Assembly: GCF_023159225.1 (NCBI RefSeq)
Contig: NC_063174.1
Location: forward strand, 38,289,691 to 38,353,690
DNA length: 64,000 nt
Source: Perognathus longimembris pacificus
Taxonomy: Eukaryota > Chordata > Mammalia > Rodentia > Heteromyidae
Reading direction: 5' to 3'
Shown: positions 36,127 to 46,498 of the stretch, piece by piece
Position numbering within the stretch: the first letter of the stretch is position 1
How the letters are laid out: each line of letters opens with the position of its first letter
The notes under the pieces: generated by a model
What the model was told of the DNA's origin: nothing
Database searches by the model: none
What the model saw: only the letters and a program-made list of their open reading frames with translations
Translations under genes and position numbers: made by a program

Positions 36127-36765
36127 TTTTTTTTTGCCAGTCCTGAGGTTTGGACCCAGGACCTGAGCACTGTCCCTGAGCTTCTTTTTGCTCAAGGCCA
36201 GCACTCTACCACTTGAGCCCTAGCACCGCTTCTGGCTTTTTCTGTGTATGTGGTTCTGAGGAATCTGTGAAAACCAAGTGAAAGGTGTAGGGGAACCCCC
36301 TTTATGAGTCCCTAGAAAGACCACTCAGTTTAGGGGAAATTCTAGGAAGAGAAAGATTTAAGGCTAATTAACACCAGTCACACCCAGAACCAAGAATTGT
36401 ATTGCTTTGATTGCTTTGTTTACTGAAGTTTACTGGAATTGTAATCACTAACAGCAATTCTGCTTCTCTGTGTCTGCTTGCTTGCCTTGCCTAACTTGCC
36501 AGTCCACATGCGTGTGGTGCATGTGATATCTGCCTTTAAAAGCCCAGCCCTATTTGGCCCTGGCACTGTTTGTCACCATCCCAGTGGTGGCGAGCAGACG
36601 CTATGCACAGCTAAATAAAGACTCCTAGCCCAACTGACTGAGTGCTGGTGACTACTGTTATGGGTTCGAGGCCCACCTGGGTATCCGGTATACAACAGAA
36701 TCAAGCCCAGGGCTTCATCATACATGCTAGGTAAGCACTCTAGCACTAAGTCACATTCCCAGCTC
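36127..36765 (-). repeat. SINE-A, split by a solo LTR
   Basis: Antisense SINE-A from gccagtcctgaggtttggac (36135) is cut at gaatc (36261-36265), and continues at gaatcaagcccagggcttca (36698) to tcacattcccagctc. Joined across the LTR it reads as one ordinary copy. Confidence 0.9.
36266..36697 (+). mobile_element. Solo LTR of an endogenous retrovirus
   Basis: A 432 bp element that starts TG (tgtgaaaaccaagtg) and ends CA (cggtatacaaca), flanked on both sides by the 5 bp duplication gaatc. Inside are LTR-like signals: a TATA-like tttaaaag at 36535-36542 and AATAAA at 36614-36619, giving a plausible U3-R-U5 order on the + strand. No primer-binding site or internal gene follows, so this is the product of LTR-LTR recombination. 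A 5 bp duplication fits class I or class III elements; the family is not identified. It could still have weak promoter activity. Confidence 0.85.
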
Positions 36766-37131
36766 TGACTTCTGGCTTTTTCTGAGAAGTTTATTGGAGA
36801 TAAGAGTCTCACAGACTTTTCAGCTCAGGCTGGCTTTGAGCCATAATCCTTAGATCTCAGCCTTCTGAGTAGCTAGGATTATAGAAATGAGCCCCTAGCA
36901 CCTGGATGAAGGAATATCTTAATACCCATGTTTCCAGTGATTGTGGATATTCTTCTTTGATACTAAAGCAAAACTTAACAGGTTCTAGTTTCATACAGTT
37001 TAGTTGGGATATAGAATTGGAAACCATATCCATGAGGTTTTTACACTGTATTATACATGTTTAAAAATCTACTGATGTATCTTGAAGTGTAAATTGTATG
37101 TGTGTGTATGTGCGTGCATGTATGCATATGT

Positions 37132-37352
37132 GGGCACCAGTACTGAGGCTTGAACTCATGGCCTTACACTCTTGCTCATTTTTTTTTTTTTTTGGCTCAA
37201 GGTTGGAGCTCTACTCCACTTCTGGCTTTCTGCCAGTTACTTGGAAATAAGAGTCTCTTAGATTTGTCTGTCTGGGCTGGCTTTGAATTGAGAACCTAAA
37301 ATCTCAGCCTCCCGTGTAGCTACAATTACAGGCATGAGCCACTGGTGCCTAG
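37132..37352 (-). repeat. SINE-B
   Basis: Antisense copy, carrying an internal poly-T (37177-37192), from agtactgaggcttgaactca to gcatgagccactggtgccta. Confidence 0.85.
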
Positions 37353-37859
37353 CTACTGTGAGTGGATTTTTTAATGCCTGATCTTGTAAGTTCATTCGTT
37401 ATTTTGGGAAAATATTGGTTTATTGATTAACACAGATCTCCCAAATATTATCATATGACATCAGTAAAATCACACTCATTAATATGGCTAGCAGTCTCAT
37501 CAAAACATTCTTTAAGTGCCCAGAAACTGTCAAGTTAATGACACTTAAGTTTTCCAAAATTCCAATTTTTACTTGAAAGCTTGAATTTGATCACTGGCAG
37601 CAAATATAATGGTTTTCCTTGGAGTGGAGGCTTAGCTGTCATTTTCAAGAAAAGACCTGTCAGATTCTCAAGCCTGAATAACTACAGTTTGATTGGTCAT
37701 CATTCTCTCAAGTAAAACATTCTATGAAAAACAAATAGCTAATTCAGCTTGCAAGTCCATCAGCCTATGTGCTATCCCTCCATAAAATGCTACAAAGCCC
37801 AAGTACTTGATATGACCTTCACATTTTGTCACACAGAATCATAAAAGTATGTACTGTTG

Positions 37860-38064
37860 GGCTGGGGATATGGCCTAGTGGCAAGAATGCTTGCCTCATA
37901 TACATGAAGCCCTGGGTTCGATTCCCCAGCACCACATATATAGAAAACAGCCAGAAGTGGCGCTGTGGCTCAAGTGGCAGAGTGCTAGCCTTCAGCAAAA
38001 AGAAGCCAGGGACAGTGCTCAGGCCCTGAGTCCAAGCCCAGGACTGGCAAAAAAAAAAAAAAAG
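37860..38064 (+). repeat. SINE-A, near-consensus copy
   Basis: The cleanest SINE-A here. Head ggctggggatatggcctagt to gggttcgattccccagcacc, second module gtggctcaagtggcagagtg to ccctgagtccaagcccagga, then poly-A. A 16 bp duplication (aaaagtatgtactgtt) flanks it, indicating a recent insertion. Confidence 0.95.
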
Positions 38065-38839
38065 TATGTACTGTTCTCATGGGTCAAAATGGAATTACTT
38101 AATAATATTACTATGCAATTTCTGTTATATCAAGAATATTCATCAGCGGAGTTGGCATCCCTAGTGCCTGTAGAATCTGGTGGTGAGAATATAGGGAGAG
38201 CTGTCTGACAAGGTGAGTGGCATGTCCTCTGCTAAATTGCCAGAGTTTTACCTACAATGTCAACAAAGGGGAAAAGGCAAATGACTGTTGAGTGTGCTGG
38301 GGAAAATGGTTTGGGCTTCAGAAATGGTGGACCAGACTTTGCAAACTGTTACTCTCCTGAGACAAACCTCCCAAGATGAACTGAATGCATGAGCAAGGGG
38401 GGAGGGCAGTTCCATGGTGACTTTAGTATTCTTGGCTCAGAGAGGTGGATCCAAGGAAAGGATTTCTCATGCTTGAAATCAATCTCCTAAAGGCTTCCTG
38501 CACATGTTGTTTGCCAATGCCTATTTGTGATTCCTCATAGACTCTCCTCAAAGGCACATTATTTCCTCATGCTAGGGCAGACCACATGACCCAAACGGGA
38601 TCTAGCTAGCAGTACCTGCTGTTTTCTATCTATGAAAATTGTTTTTTCTTTCCGTTATTGCCTGACCCTAATGCTTATAATAAAGAACAGGCATTCAGAA
38701 CAAACTACCCAAGGTATGCAAGAAAAGCAAGCTGACAGGAAATTTTTAAAAATCCCCTTTATATGGGTGTCTTTTGATATTTTAGACACTCATCACCATC
38801 AGCACCTGGGAACTACTTCACACTTTGTTATCTTTCAAA

Positions 38840-39080
38840 TCTTTTAGGTCTCAACTTAGACATCACTATATCACCCATTTGCCATGTTTTTCTCCCTTCC
38901 TCCCTTTCTTTCTGCCTATAATGCTATAGAAATAGATGTAAAGATGTGAAGATACAGATATATTTATAGCCTCTCATAGGATCTTGCCTTTCTTGATTTC
39001 CCCCCGCTTGATGGGAACCTCCAAAAAAAGCAGGACTCAATTTCCATCTCCTTCACTCCCTGGGGTTTCAGAATAAAACT
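38840..39080 (+). repeat. Possible L2 fragment
   Basis: ggtctcaacttagacatcac, cttgatgggaacctccaaaa and aaagcaggactcaatttcca resemble the late L2 region. Moderately diverged. Confidence 0.45.
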
Positions 39081-39473
39081 AGGACTTGTTTATAAGCTTT
39101 AGCTCCTAGTGCATTTTTCAGGTGGGGCATTGCCTCTCCACACCCCACAGTTCTTTCTGCATCTTACTGTCTAAGACTGCCTCATTTATTCACCTGTCTG
39201 GCCCCAAAGAGAATCAGAATTGCCAGGCACATTTCATCCCAAAGCGAAGTAAATATTTATCAGAGGACCACAAGGCTGAGTCTTTTCAGGTTGCATAAAG
39301 CAAAGCAAAACAAGCAAAACCCCAAACACCACTATGGGAAGCCTATGTTTAACGGGTATCTCTCACTATGGACCTCAGAACTTCATTTCATTTGCAGGTG
39401 TCCTTTGATTTATGTTAAACCTCATTGCATCCCATGGGGGTTGTCATCTACTAAAGGGCAGATACTGGTTTGT

Positions 39474-39650
39474 TTCCTTCCTTCCTTCCTTCCTTCCTTC
39501 CTTCCTTCCTTCGTTCCTTCCTTCCTTCCTTCTTTCCTTCCTTCCTTCCTTCCTTCCTTCCTTCCTTCTTTCCTTCCTTCCTTCCTTCCTTCCTTCCTTC
39601 CTTCCTTCCTTCCTTCCTTCCTTCCTTCCTTCCTTCCTTCCTTCCTTCTC
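39474..39650. repeat. (CCTT)n microsatellite
   Basis: About 44 CCTT units with a few CTTT and CGTT variants, next to an antisense B1, so probably an expanded SINE tail. The PSFL and GRKE reading frames across it on both strands are artefacts of the repeat. Confidence 0.95.
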
Positions 39651-39662
39651 TTTTTTTTTCTT

Positions 39663-39772
39663 TTGTTTGAGACAGGGTCTCACTATATAACCCAGGCTGG
39701 CTTCTAACCCAAGACCCTTCTGCCTCATCTTCCCAAGGGCTGTGATTATAGACATGTACCAACATACCTGCT
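39663..39772 (-). repeat. B1 SINE
   Basis: Antisense B1: gagacagggtctcactatat, aacccaggctggcttctaac, gctgtgattatagacatgta. Confidence 0.85.
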
Positions 39773-39910
39773 TCCTTTTTTTCCTTTGTCCTCATGCCCA
39801 GCTCTCCCTCACCTGTTCCCCACTAAAAATTCTACCACATAATTTGGTGACTGCTCAGATACCTGGTTTGTAGCAGAACATATGATTATTAATAATAATA
39901 ATAATAATAT

Positions 39911-40925
39911 CTCAAACAGAGGACCACCATTCTGGGAAAACCAAACCTAGAAAGTAGAAGCATGTAGTTTTGGGCTGGGGAAGGACTAGAGCAGGGAAAC
40001 TTGTGATAGGGGTTGGGAAGATAGGCTGGAACCAGACAAAGTAGGACTCTCCAAAGGCTGATCTTCAGCTCTATCCTCCCCTTTCCCCATCATGAAGAAG
40101 TACCCAGTGTCTACCACTGGGACTGCACAACATGGCCTCCTGATTGATGGCAGTCTGTGACCTGTGTTGAGAGGAAGAGCCAAGCCAAGCAGCAGATACC
40201 CACCCTCCATTACACCCCATCTCCTTGTGCCAAAACACGCTTTCCAACTTGAGCTGGTTGGACTAGATGGGGTGGGGACTGGAGGGTTCAGAGGATTAGG
40301 ACACCAGCCTGGGCCTTGAATGAAACACATTCCATAGTCAGGTAAACAGGGTGTGGTGAAGGTAGGCCAGCCCAGGTTCTTTCATAAAGGGGTGTGTGCT
40401 TAGTCTGTGTTAAGAGCTTCCAGGACATGACATTTATATCCAGCTCTGCTCTCTAGGAGACTCATACAGCACTTCCTCTTCCAGAACTTTCTCTGCTCAC
40501 ATTCTACTCACAGTTTGTAGGTGATGAATCTTTCCAGCACCATCTCTCCACTGGTGAATGAAGGGGTACAGGGAACTTCCTTTAGGATGAGGAGTATGGC
40601 CCTCACCTAGGGCCCAATTCTACTTTCCAAGAGTTCTACAAATACTTGCTTTATTGCTGAGGACAGAGGTTGGCGTTGAAGTGGCTGGGGCAAGCATCCC
40701 CAACTACTTTCAACTACTTTGCCATTCTTTTGGTGACTCTAAAAACTTTCCTGTACTCCTATATTTCCTATATTCTTATATTCATTGTTTAAAAGTTGTA
40801 GTAATTCCAAGAGTGTTTTAAAATCGTAACTTTCCACCAAGATAACTGACTTAGCTTTCCCTTAGTTTTTGTCTTATGTCTAGCAAGTGTGTATTTTTTA
40901 AGACTTTTAAAAAAAAATTGGCTTA
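39911..40925. other. Unique non-coding DNA
   Basis: No gene or repeat recognised. An (AAT)n patch lies just before it (39888-39910). Confidence 0.45.
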
Positions 40926-41048
40926 GGTTTTTTGTTTTGTTTTGGGGACAGCATCTCCCTGTATGGTCCAAGCTGGCCTCAATATGTGGTCTTCTTATCT
41001 TAGCCTCCTGAGTGCTGTGATTCTGTGCATGTCCCATCACACTTGGCT
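40926..41048 (-). repeat. B1-like SINE
   Basis: Antisense: tttggggacagcatctccct, ggtccaagctggcctcaata, tcctgagtgctgtgattctg. Confidence 0.8.
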
Positions 41049-41441
41049 TTTGTCTTTGAAGATTTTTGTATCCTGTCTTTTGACATTCCATAAACAGTTA
41101 CGCACTTCTCCAAATATTCCTTAATAATCTAACTTTATTGTTCATATATCTCATATGACAGATAAAAGATAAGAACCTAAGGTGAAAATAATGATGTAGT
41201 AACTTCCAAGCTCATGTGGAATTTAACTACTGAGTTTCCGGGGGGGGGGGGGGGGGAACCTAAGGTGAGTTAGCACAAGAATTTACTTTTTTTTTTTCTC
41301 AGTAAAGCAAAATTTACTTCTGCAGAAGGGTGCACCATCAGCCCAAAAATCTGACAAGCAAATACAAAGAGCAGGCAGCCCATCACCCTATTTGGCCCTA
41401 ACCCAGCAGGCCCCGCCCCTTTGAGTTCACTTTTCTTTTTT

Positions 41442-41645
41442 TTTTTTTTGCCAGTCAGTCCTAGGCTGTGAACTCAGGGCCTGAGCACTGTCCCTGGCTT
41501 CTTTATTGCTCAAGGCTAGCACTCTGCCACTTGAGCCACAGCACCACTTCTGGCCATTTTCTGTATATGTGGTGCTAAGGAATCAAACCCAGGGCCTCAT
41601 GCATACGAGGCAAGCACTCTTGCCACTAGGCCATATTCCCAGCCC
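41442..41645 (-). repeat. SINE-A
   Basis: Antisense copy from gccagtcagtcctaggctgt to ctaggccatattcccagccc. The flanks repeat gagttcactttt. Confidence 0.92.
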
Positions 41646-41829
41646 CAGGAGTTCACTTTTAAAAGGAAGAAGTGTGTTGCTTGATTCCATCACTTGTGCC
41701 TTTATACCCTTCCACTGTTTAGGGCTTACCCAGGGGCCCTTGCACTGAAGTTTTCCATGAAGCCCCACCAGTCCACAATGCTCCCAGGGGACCCCCATGG
41801 CATTGACAACAATATTTTTTGTTTTTGTT

Positions 41830-42014
41830 TTTGTTGCCAGTCCTGGGGCGTGGACTCAGGGCCTGAGCACTGTCCCTGGCTTCTTTTTGCTCAAGGCTAG
41901 CACTCTGCTAGAGCCACAGCGCCTTTTCTATGTATGTGGTACTGAGGATTCAAACCCAGGGCTTCATGTATATGAGGCAAGCACACTTGCCACAAGGCCA
42001 TATTCCCAGCCCCT
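41830..42014 (-). repeat. SINE-A
   Basis: Antisense copy from gttgccagtcctggggcgtg to caaggccatattcccagccc, with a (TTTTTG)n tail on the left. Confidence 0.9.
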
Positions 42015-42164
42015 ATCCTAGTCTTTCTCCAACACAAAAGCATGGGAAGTGGGAGCACAAAGGCTGCTTTGTGACAAGCTTGCTCCATCCGGAAGCAGAT
42101 GTGGAGTTTAACTTGGTTACCCAAAGTCACAGAACTGACAAATGTCATTGAGCAAATCAGAGCC

Positions 42165-42232
42165 AGAGCTGAAGACACAGCTCAATGCTAGAGCATCCGA
42201 GTTCAAACCCTAGAACTGAAAGGGGGGGGGGG
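42165..42232 (+). repeat. ID-like SINE fragment
   Basis: agctgaagacacagctcaat, gctagagcatccgagttcaa followed by a G-run. Confidence 0.5.
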
Positions 42233-43139
42233 GCAGGTATAAGAACTACAAGGAACACTTTATGGCTGATAAATCTCAGCTCTGTCTACAGCAACATTTG
42301 TGCTTTTCTTTCTCACCCCATCTGCATCTTTACCTTGAGTGCCACCATGGATAATGGTAGGGACTAGGAGACAACACACACTTCTAATTCTCAAAAGTTG
42401 AATGACTTGGCCTATGCCATGACCTCGCCTGTGGGAGGTCAGCTGATGGGGCAAACACGGTCATATGTACAGGTTGCTCAGCATATCTTCCCCAAACTCC
42501 TCGGAGGCTTCTCACCCATTGCCTCATTCCTGTAGCACCCCTCTCTCCCTGTATTTTCTTCCCTAGAAAAATCCTCCAGGAACAGCTCAGGTACACGACA
42601 TCTGGTTTAATGGGGGGAAAAAAAGGGAGGAAAAAAATACCCCAAATTTACAAAGGACTATGGCAAGCAGGAGTAATCATTGCAAGTTTTATTCAAGTCT
42701 CTGTGTATTCTGGTGTTGAGACCAGGGCTGAGATCAGCATTACACTGTAATACAATAAGAGGTTTAGCCATTGAACCAAGCCTGCTTGGCATCCCTAGTT
42801 AATGATTTACAGTACCTTGAAAGGAAAGGGGGAAAAAGGCAAAGAAAACGCCAAAGGAAAGAACCTGGTAAGTTTCTTTCAGAACCTTTCCATCTTTAAA
42901 TATTGACAACATACAATAACTTAAATCCCAAAGCAAATGGGAGTCTGAGAACACAGGTGGACACACAGAGAAGACATTGGCACAGACAAAGTGTAGCTGA
43001 AAACCAGGAGCTAGCAGAGGAATAAAACAAACACATATGTGGACTTTCACTTTATCTAGACCTAAGGCCCTAAGAACTAAATGAAACTCATCTCTAATTC
43101 CTTTCCTTAAAAGTCCTCTGAAAGACCAGTCTTAGACTG

Positions 43140-43180
43140 CTGTGTGTGTGTGTGTGTGTGAGTGTGTGTGTGTGTGTGTA
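43140..43180. repeat. (TG)n microsatellite
   Basis: About 20 TG units with one GAG-type interruption. Confidence 0.95.
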
Positions 43181-44134
43181 GTTGTGGGGGCTTGTGCAGT
43201 ATGAGGAATGAAGGGGTGCAGAGGTGGTTAGGGAGTTCAACACCTCCCTCACTTGCTACAGCTGCAAGGGCACGTGACAATGTGACAGAGGCAAAGCATG
43301 ATTTTCCAAGGAGACGTGAGCCACAAAGAGGCTTCCAAGGTGAAGAGACTGTGAGAAAGTGGGGCAAGGCTGGACTGAGGAGTGCTAATGGATGACTGTG
43401 GGTGGAACACAGACAGTTCTGGAGCCTGCAGCGGGGCTGGAAGGAGAACTACAGAATTACTGTGGTCAGCCCTGAGGCACGAATCCCTGAAGAACCAAGA
43501 AGAGGGAATGGTGGAAAAAGCAGACAGCAGCCGAGAGGAAGTTGTGAACTTCGGAGGGGCTGCAAGTCCAGTCCCATAGGCAGATGACAGGAGAGCCAAA
43601 GGAAACAACCGCTGCAGAGTGATCACAAAGCCTCGGTGGGCCTAAGCTGGGTCAATTAATCCAGAAACTTGCTCAGAGGAAAGTCAACTTCAGAACCAAG
43701 CAAATCATCACTCACTTCCCAGCTGCGTGACTCTAATAAATGATAGAACTACCTGAACCTGTTCACATATCCTTAAGAGGTAGAGAATACCCAACTGTTG
43801 ATTCTCCTAACTTATTGAGTACTCCCTCCTATCTAGGCCACGATTACGCCACACTTCACCAACAGCAGTAAAGCAGAGAGCAGTAGGGGGCGTGGCTTGT
43901 GGAACTAGAGGTAGAATAAACAATATAAGACAATGGTGGGTAATAGTGGTAGTGAAAATGATACTCATGGAGATGTTTAAAAGGCTCACTGTGCAGACCC
44001 TGGGCTAGAGAGCACTGTGCTCAATGCTGGGCAGGATGGAGAGAATCCTCCATTCTCTTCAGTCCCTTCTGAGATCTGGGGGAGAGAATGACTGAGGTTT
44101 ATTCAAAGATGTGTCAAGAGTACTTCTGTTATTA

Positions 44135-44238
44135 TTTTGAGACAGTTTCTTAATGTTATATAGGCTAACCTCAAACTTGTGACACGCCTGCCTCAGCCTC
44201 CCAAGTGCTAGGATTACAGCTATATGCCCCCAAGTCCA
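44135..44238 (-). repeat. B1 SINE
   Basis: Antisense B1: gagacagtttcttaatgtta, aggctaacctcaaacttgtg, cctcccaagtgctaggatta. It is in sense orientation with respect to MAP3K9. Confidence 0.85.
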
Positions 44239-44651
44239 AGGTTAAAGGATCTATAGGACCCTTTCCACAGTCATTGTTTCCCTTCTCTCCTGAACATATT
44301 ATGTAGCCAGAAAGTGGCTTTTCAAGGTTTCAGAAAGCCTAAAAGGCAGCCAGAGAACACCCAAGAAAAATGGCATGCCTAAAGTTAGAAACTAGGTGAT
44401 CCACTTCAATACACTCTTATATCAATATTTCCCAGAGAGATACCTTCCTCATTGAGGAATAGGGGGAAGGCAATAACAACAAACAAAAATACAAAAATCT
44501 CTCTCCTAACAATCTAAGCCTGTTCACAGACATAGGGGAAAGCAGGGCCTGGGCTAGGGAGAGATGAGTAAAGCCCTTACCTTGGATATAAAATTGAAAG
44601 AGGCATCAGAAACATACACAATCAAGGGACAAACCTTATTTCAATACAGTA

Positions 44652-44850
44652 TTTTTTTTTTTTTTGCCAGTCCTGGGACTTGAACTCGAGCTTGAGCACT
44701 GTCCCTGGTTTCCTTTTGCTCAAGGCTAGCACTCTACCACTTGAACCACAGCGCCACTTTCGGCTTTTTCTGTCTGTGGTGCTGAGGAATCAAACCCAGG
44801 GCTTCATGCATGCTAGGCAAGCACTCTATCGCTAAGCCACCTTCCCAGCC
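44652..44850 (-). repeat. SINE-A
   Basis: Antisense copy from gccagtcctgggacttgaac to taagccaccttcccagccc. A target-site duplication tcaatacagtattttt flanks it. Confidence 0.93.
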
Positions 44851-45881
44851 CTCAATACAGTATTTTTTTTAAAAGAATCCAAATAAATAATCCAAATTCA
44901 TGACAGAGTAGTAAAACTAAGTCAACTCAGGCTGTGGACTTTAGGAATATGGGAAATGTGACTTCTGAAACCCAGCCTTGGACTTCAGCAAGAGCAAAGC
45001 AAGTGGCACCAAATCTACCAGAACTTGCCAGAACACCTCATTCTGTGATGGGTATCTCATGTGTCCCAGTAGAAAAGTTGTCATTAAACTGATGAGATTT
45101 TACTCCAATAATCTATCCTGATGCACAGTCAGGCCTGCCAATCAGTCCACAGGAGAGTAGGTCAGACGAGTCAGTAGGGAAACAAAGTTGTGGGAAATCT
45201 CCCAGCTCTGGTAACCAGCAGGGTCTTTTCTTCTCTTTCCAGCTCAATGCCAGAAACAGGTTCAGCATAGGAACTGCGGGGAGGCACAGGCAGGAAGAAT
45301 CAGGAAGGACCAGTTTTACAAGCTAGAGCTCAGGAAGAAAATTCTGAAGAGCCAGCAACGGGGCTCCCTATGTCACCTAAGGGAATGCATGGCTCACTCC
45401 ACATGGAAATGGACCAAGGAGGGGGAAGGGGCCCATCAGGATGGACAGGAAATACTTATAAATTTCTGAGTATGAAAAAGCCAATGAGACTTGTTTGACC
45501 TGCAGGGCCAACCAGAAGCCAGAGCTGGGTCAGGCTTGTTAGGTCTTACTGACCACGAGTTCGGCTCCCAGGTCCTGTCTCCTAACAGCAATGGAAGTGA
45601 TAAGAACCCAGGCAGTGGGGTCTCCTCAGTTCTCCTTTGGCATGTAAAACTTAGGATCTAGGGAATGCGTTCCCAACCATAACCCTATCAGTCATTCTCA
45701 GGTGAAGCCTATGAGGACAAGTGATCATTAAATCAAGCCATTGGAAAAGGCATAAATCTGTTTCTGACCTACAACCACACATACATTTACATACTTTCTC
45801 CAAGGGAAACCACCTAGAAAGGTGAGGCATGTCAGTGCTGGACTAAGGGCTCCAGGACCAGGTATCTGAAATGGGGAAGTC

Positions 45882-45995
45882 TTGCTCTGTTGACCAGGCT
45901 GTCCCCAAACTCCTGGGCTCAAGGGGTCTTCCTGCCTCAGCCTCCTGAAATAGCTCGGTTTGTTTCTAGGTGCATGCCATTGTACCTGGCTAGGA
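45882..45995 (-). repeat. Old B1/Alu-like monomer
   Basis: gtcttgctctgttgaccagg, ctgtccccaaactcctgggc, cttcctgcctcagcctcctg, gcatgccattgtacctggct. The text is close to a 7SL-derived monomer, and older than the other B1 copies. Confidence 0.7.
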
Positions 45996-46437
45996 TCAGA
46001 TATTTTACAGGAGCTTATATTTTAAAGTTAGAAGGAGTTTGAAGGTAGCATGGCTTCTGAGGCTGGGGGGAGGGGGATGGATTTAAAAATATTACTAGTA
46101 GTAAGTGGGCAGCTCAGGTCACCAGGTCCTTGTGCCTCATTAACTAGGACCACGATCTGGCTGAACCCTCTGGGTAAGACTGACATTAAACAAACAGTGG
46201 TTTCTGTTTTCCCTTCCCCGAGCACTTTGTTTTTCCTTCCCTGAGTACTTTCAGAGGCAAGGAGTGTTTCCATCCTACCTGCCAGCCACTTTCCTCACAC
46301 ACCTGACTCAAAAGGCACAGGCTCAAATAAACACAAGGAGACAAAGGGCTCCTGAATGGATGGCTATTTCAACCCTGAGGTGTTCCTGTCAAAGCCATCC
46401 AACCTTCAATACTCGCTCATCTCTGCTGCAGAAAAAT

Positions 46438-46498
46438 GAGCTTGGCAGTGGTAGAGTTCTTGCCTGGCATGTACAAGCCTCAAACACCACACAAAAAG
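46438..46498 (+). repeat. ID-like SINE fragment
   Basis: gagcttggcagtggtagagt, tcttgcctggcatgtacaag, ending in ACACAAAAAG. Confidence 0.55.

Larger units (their letters stand above)
36086..36905 (-). repeat. SINE-B, outermost layer of a three-layer nest
   Basis: Antisense SINE-B pieces at 36086-36126 (ggctggtcctggggcttgaa) and 36766-36905 (linker tttattggagataagagtct, B1 head to gagcccctagcacctgg) flank a SINE-A. Part of its tRNA-like tail is missing. The duplicated cttctggcttttt at 36114 and 36769 marks the SINE-A insertion. Confidence 0.85.

Noticed and set aside
37860..37935. Apparent tRNA genes at the SINE-A heads
   Set aside because: Box A- and box B-like motifs are present, but each sits in a dispersed SINE with target-site duplications and an A-rich tail, and the cloverleaf is not preserved.
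39444..39795. Long reading frames of PSFL or GRKE repeats on both strands
   Set aside because: They are translations of a (CCTT)n microsatellite with no start context, splice sites or non-repeat protein sequence.
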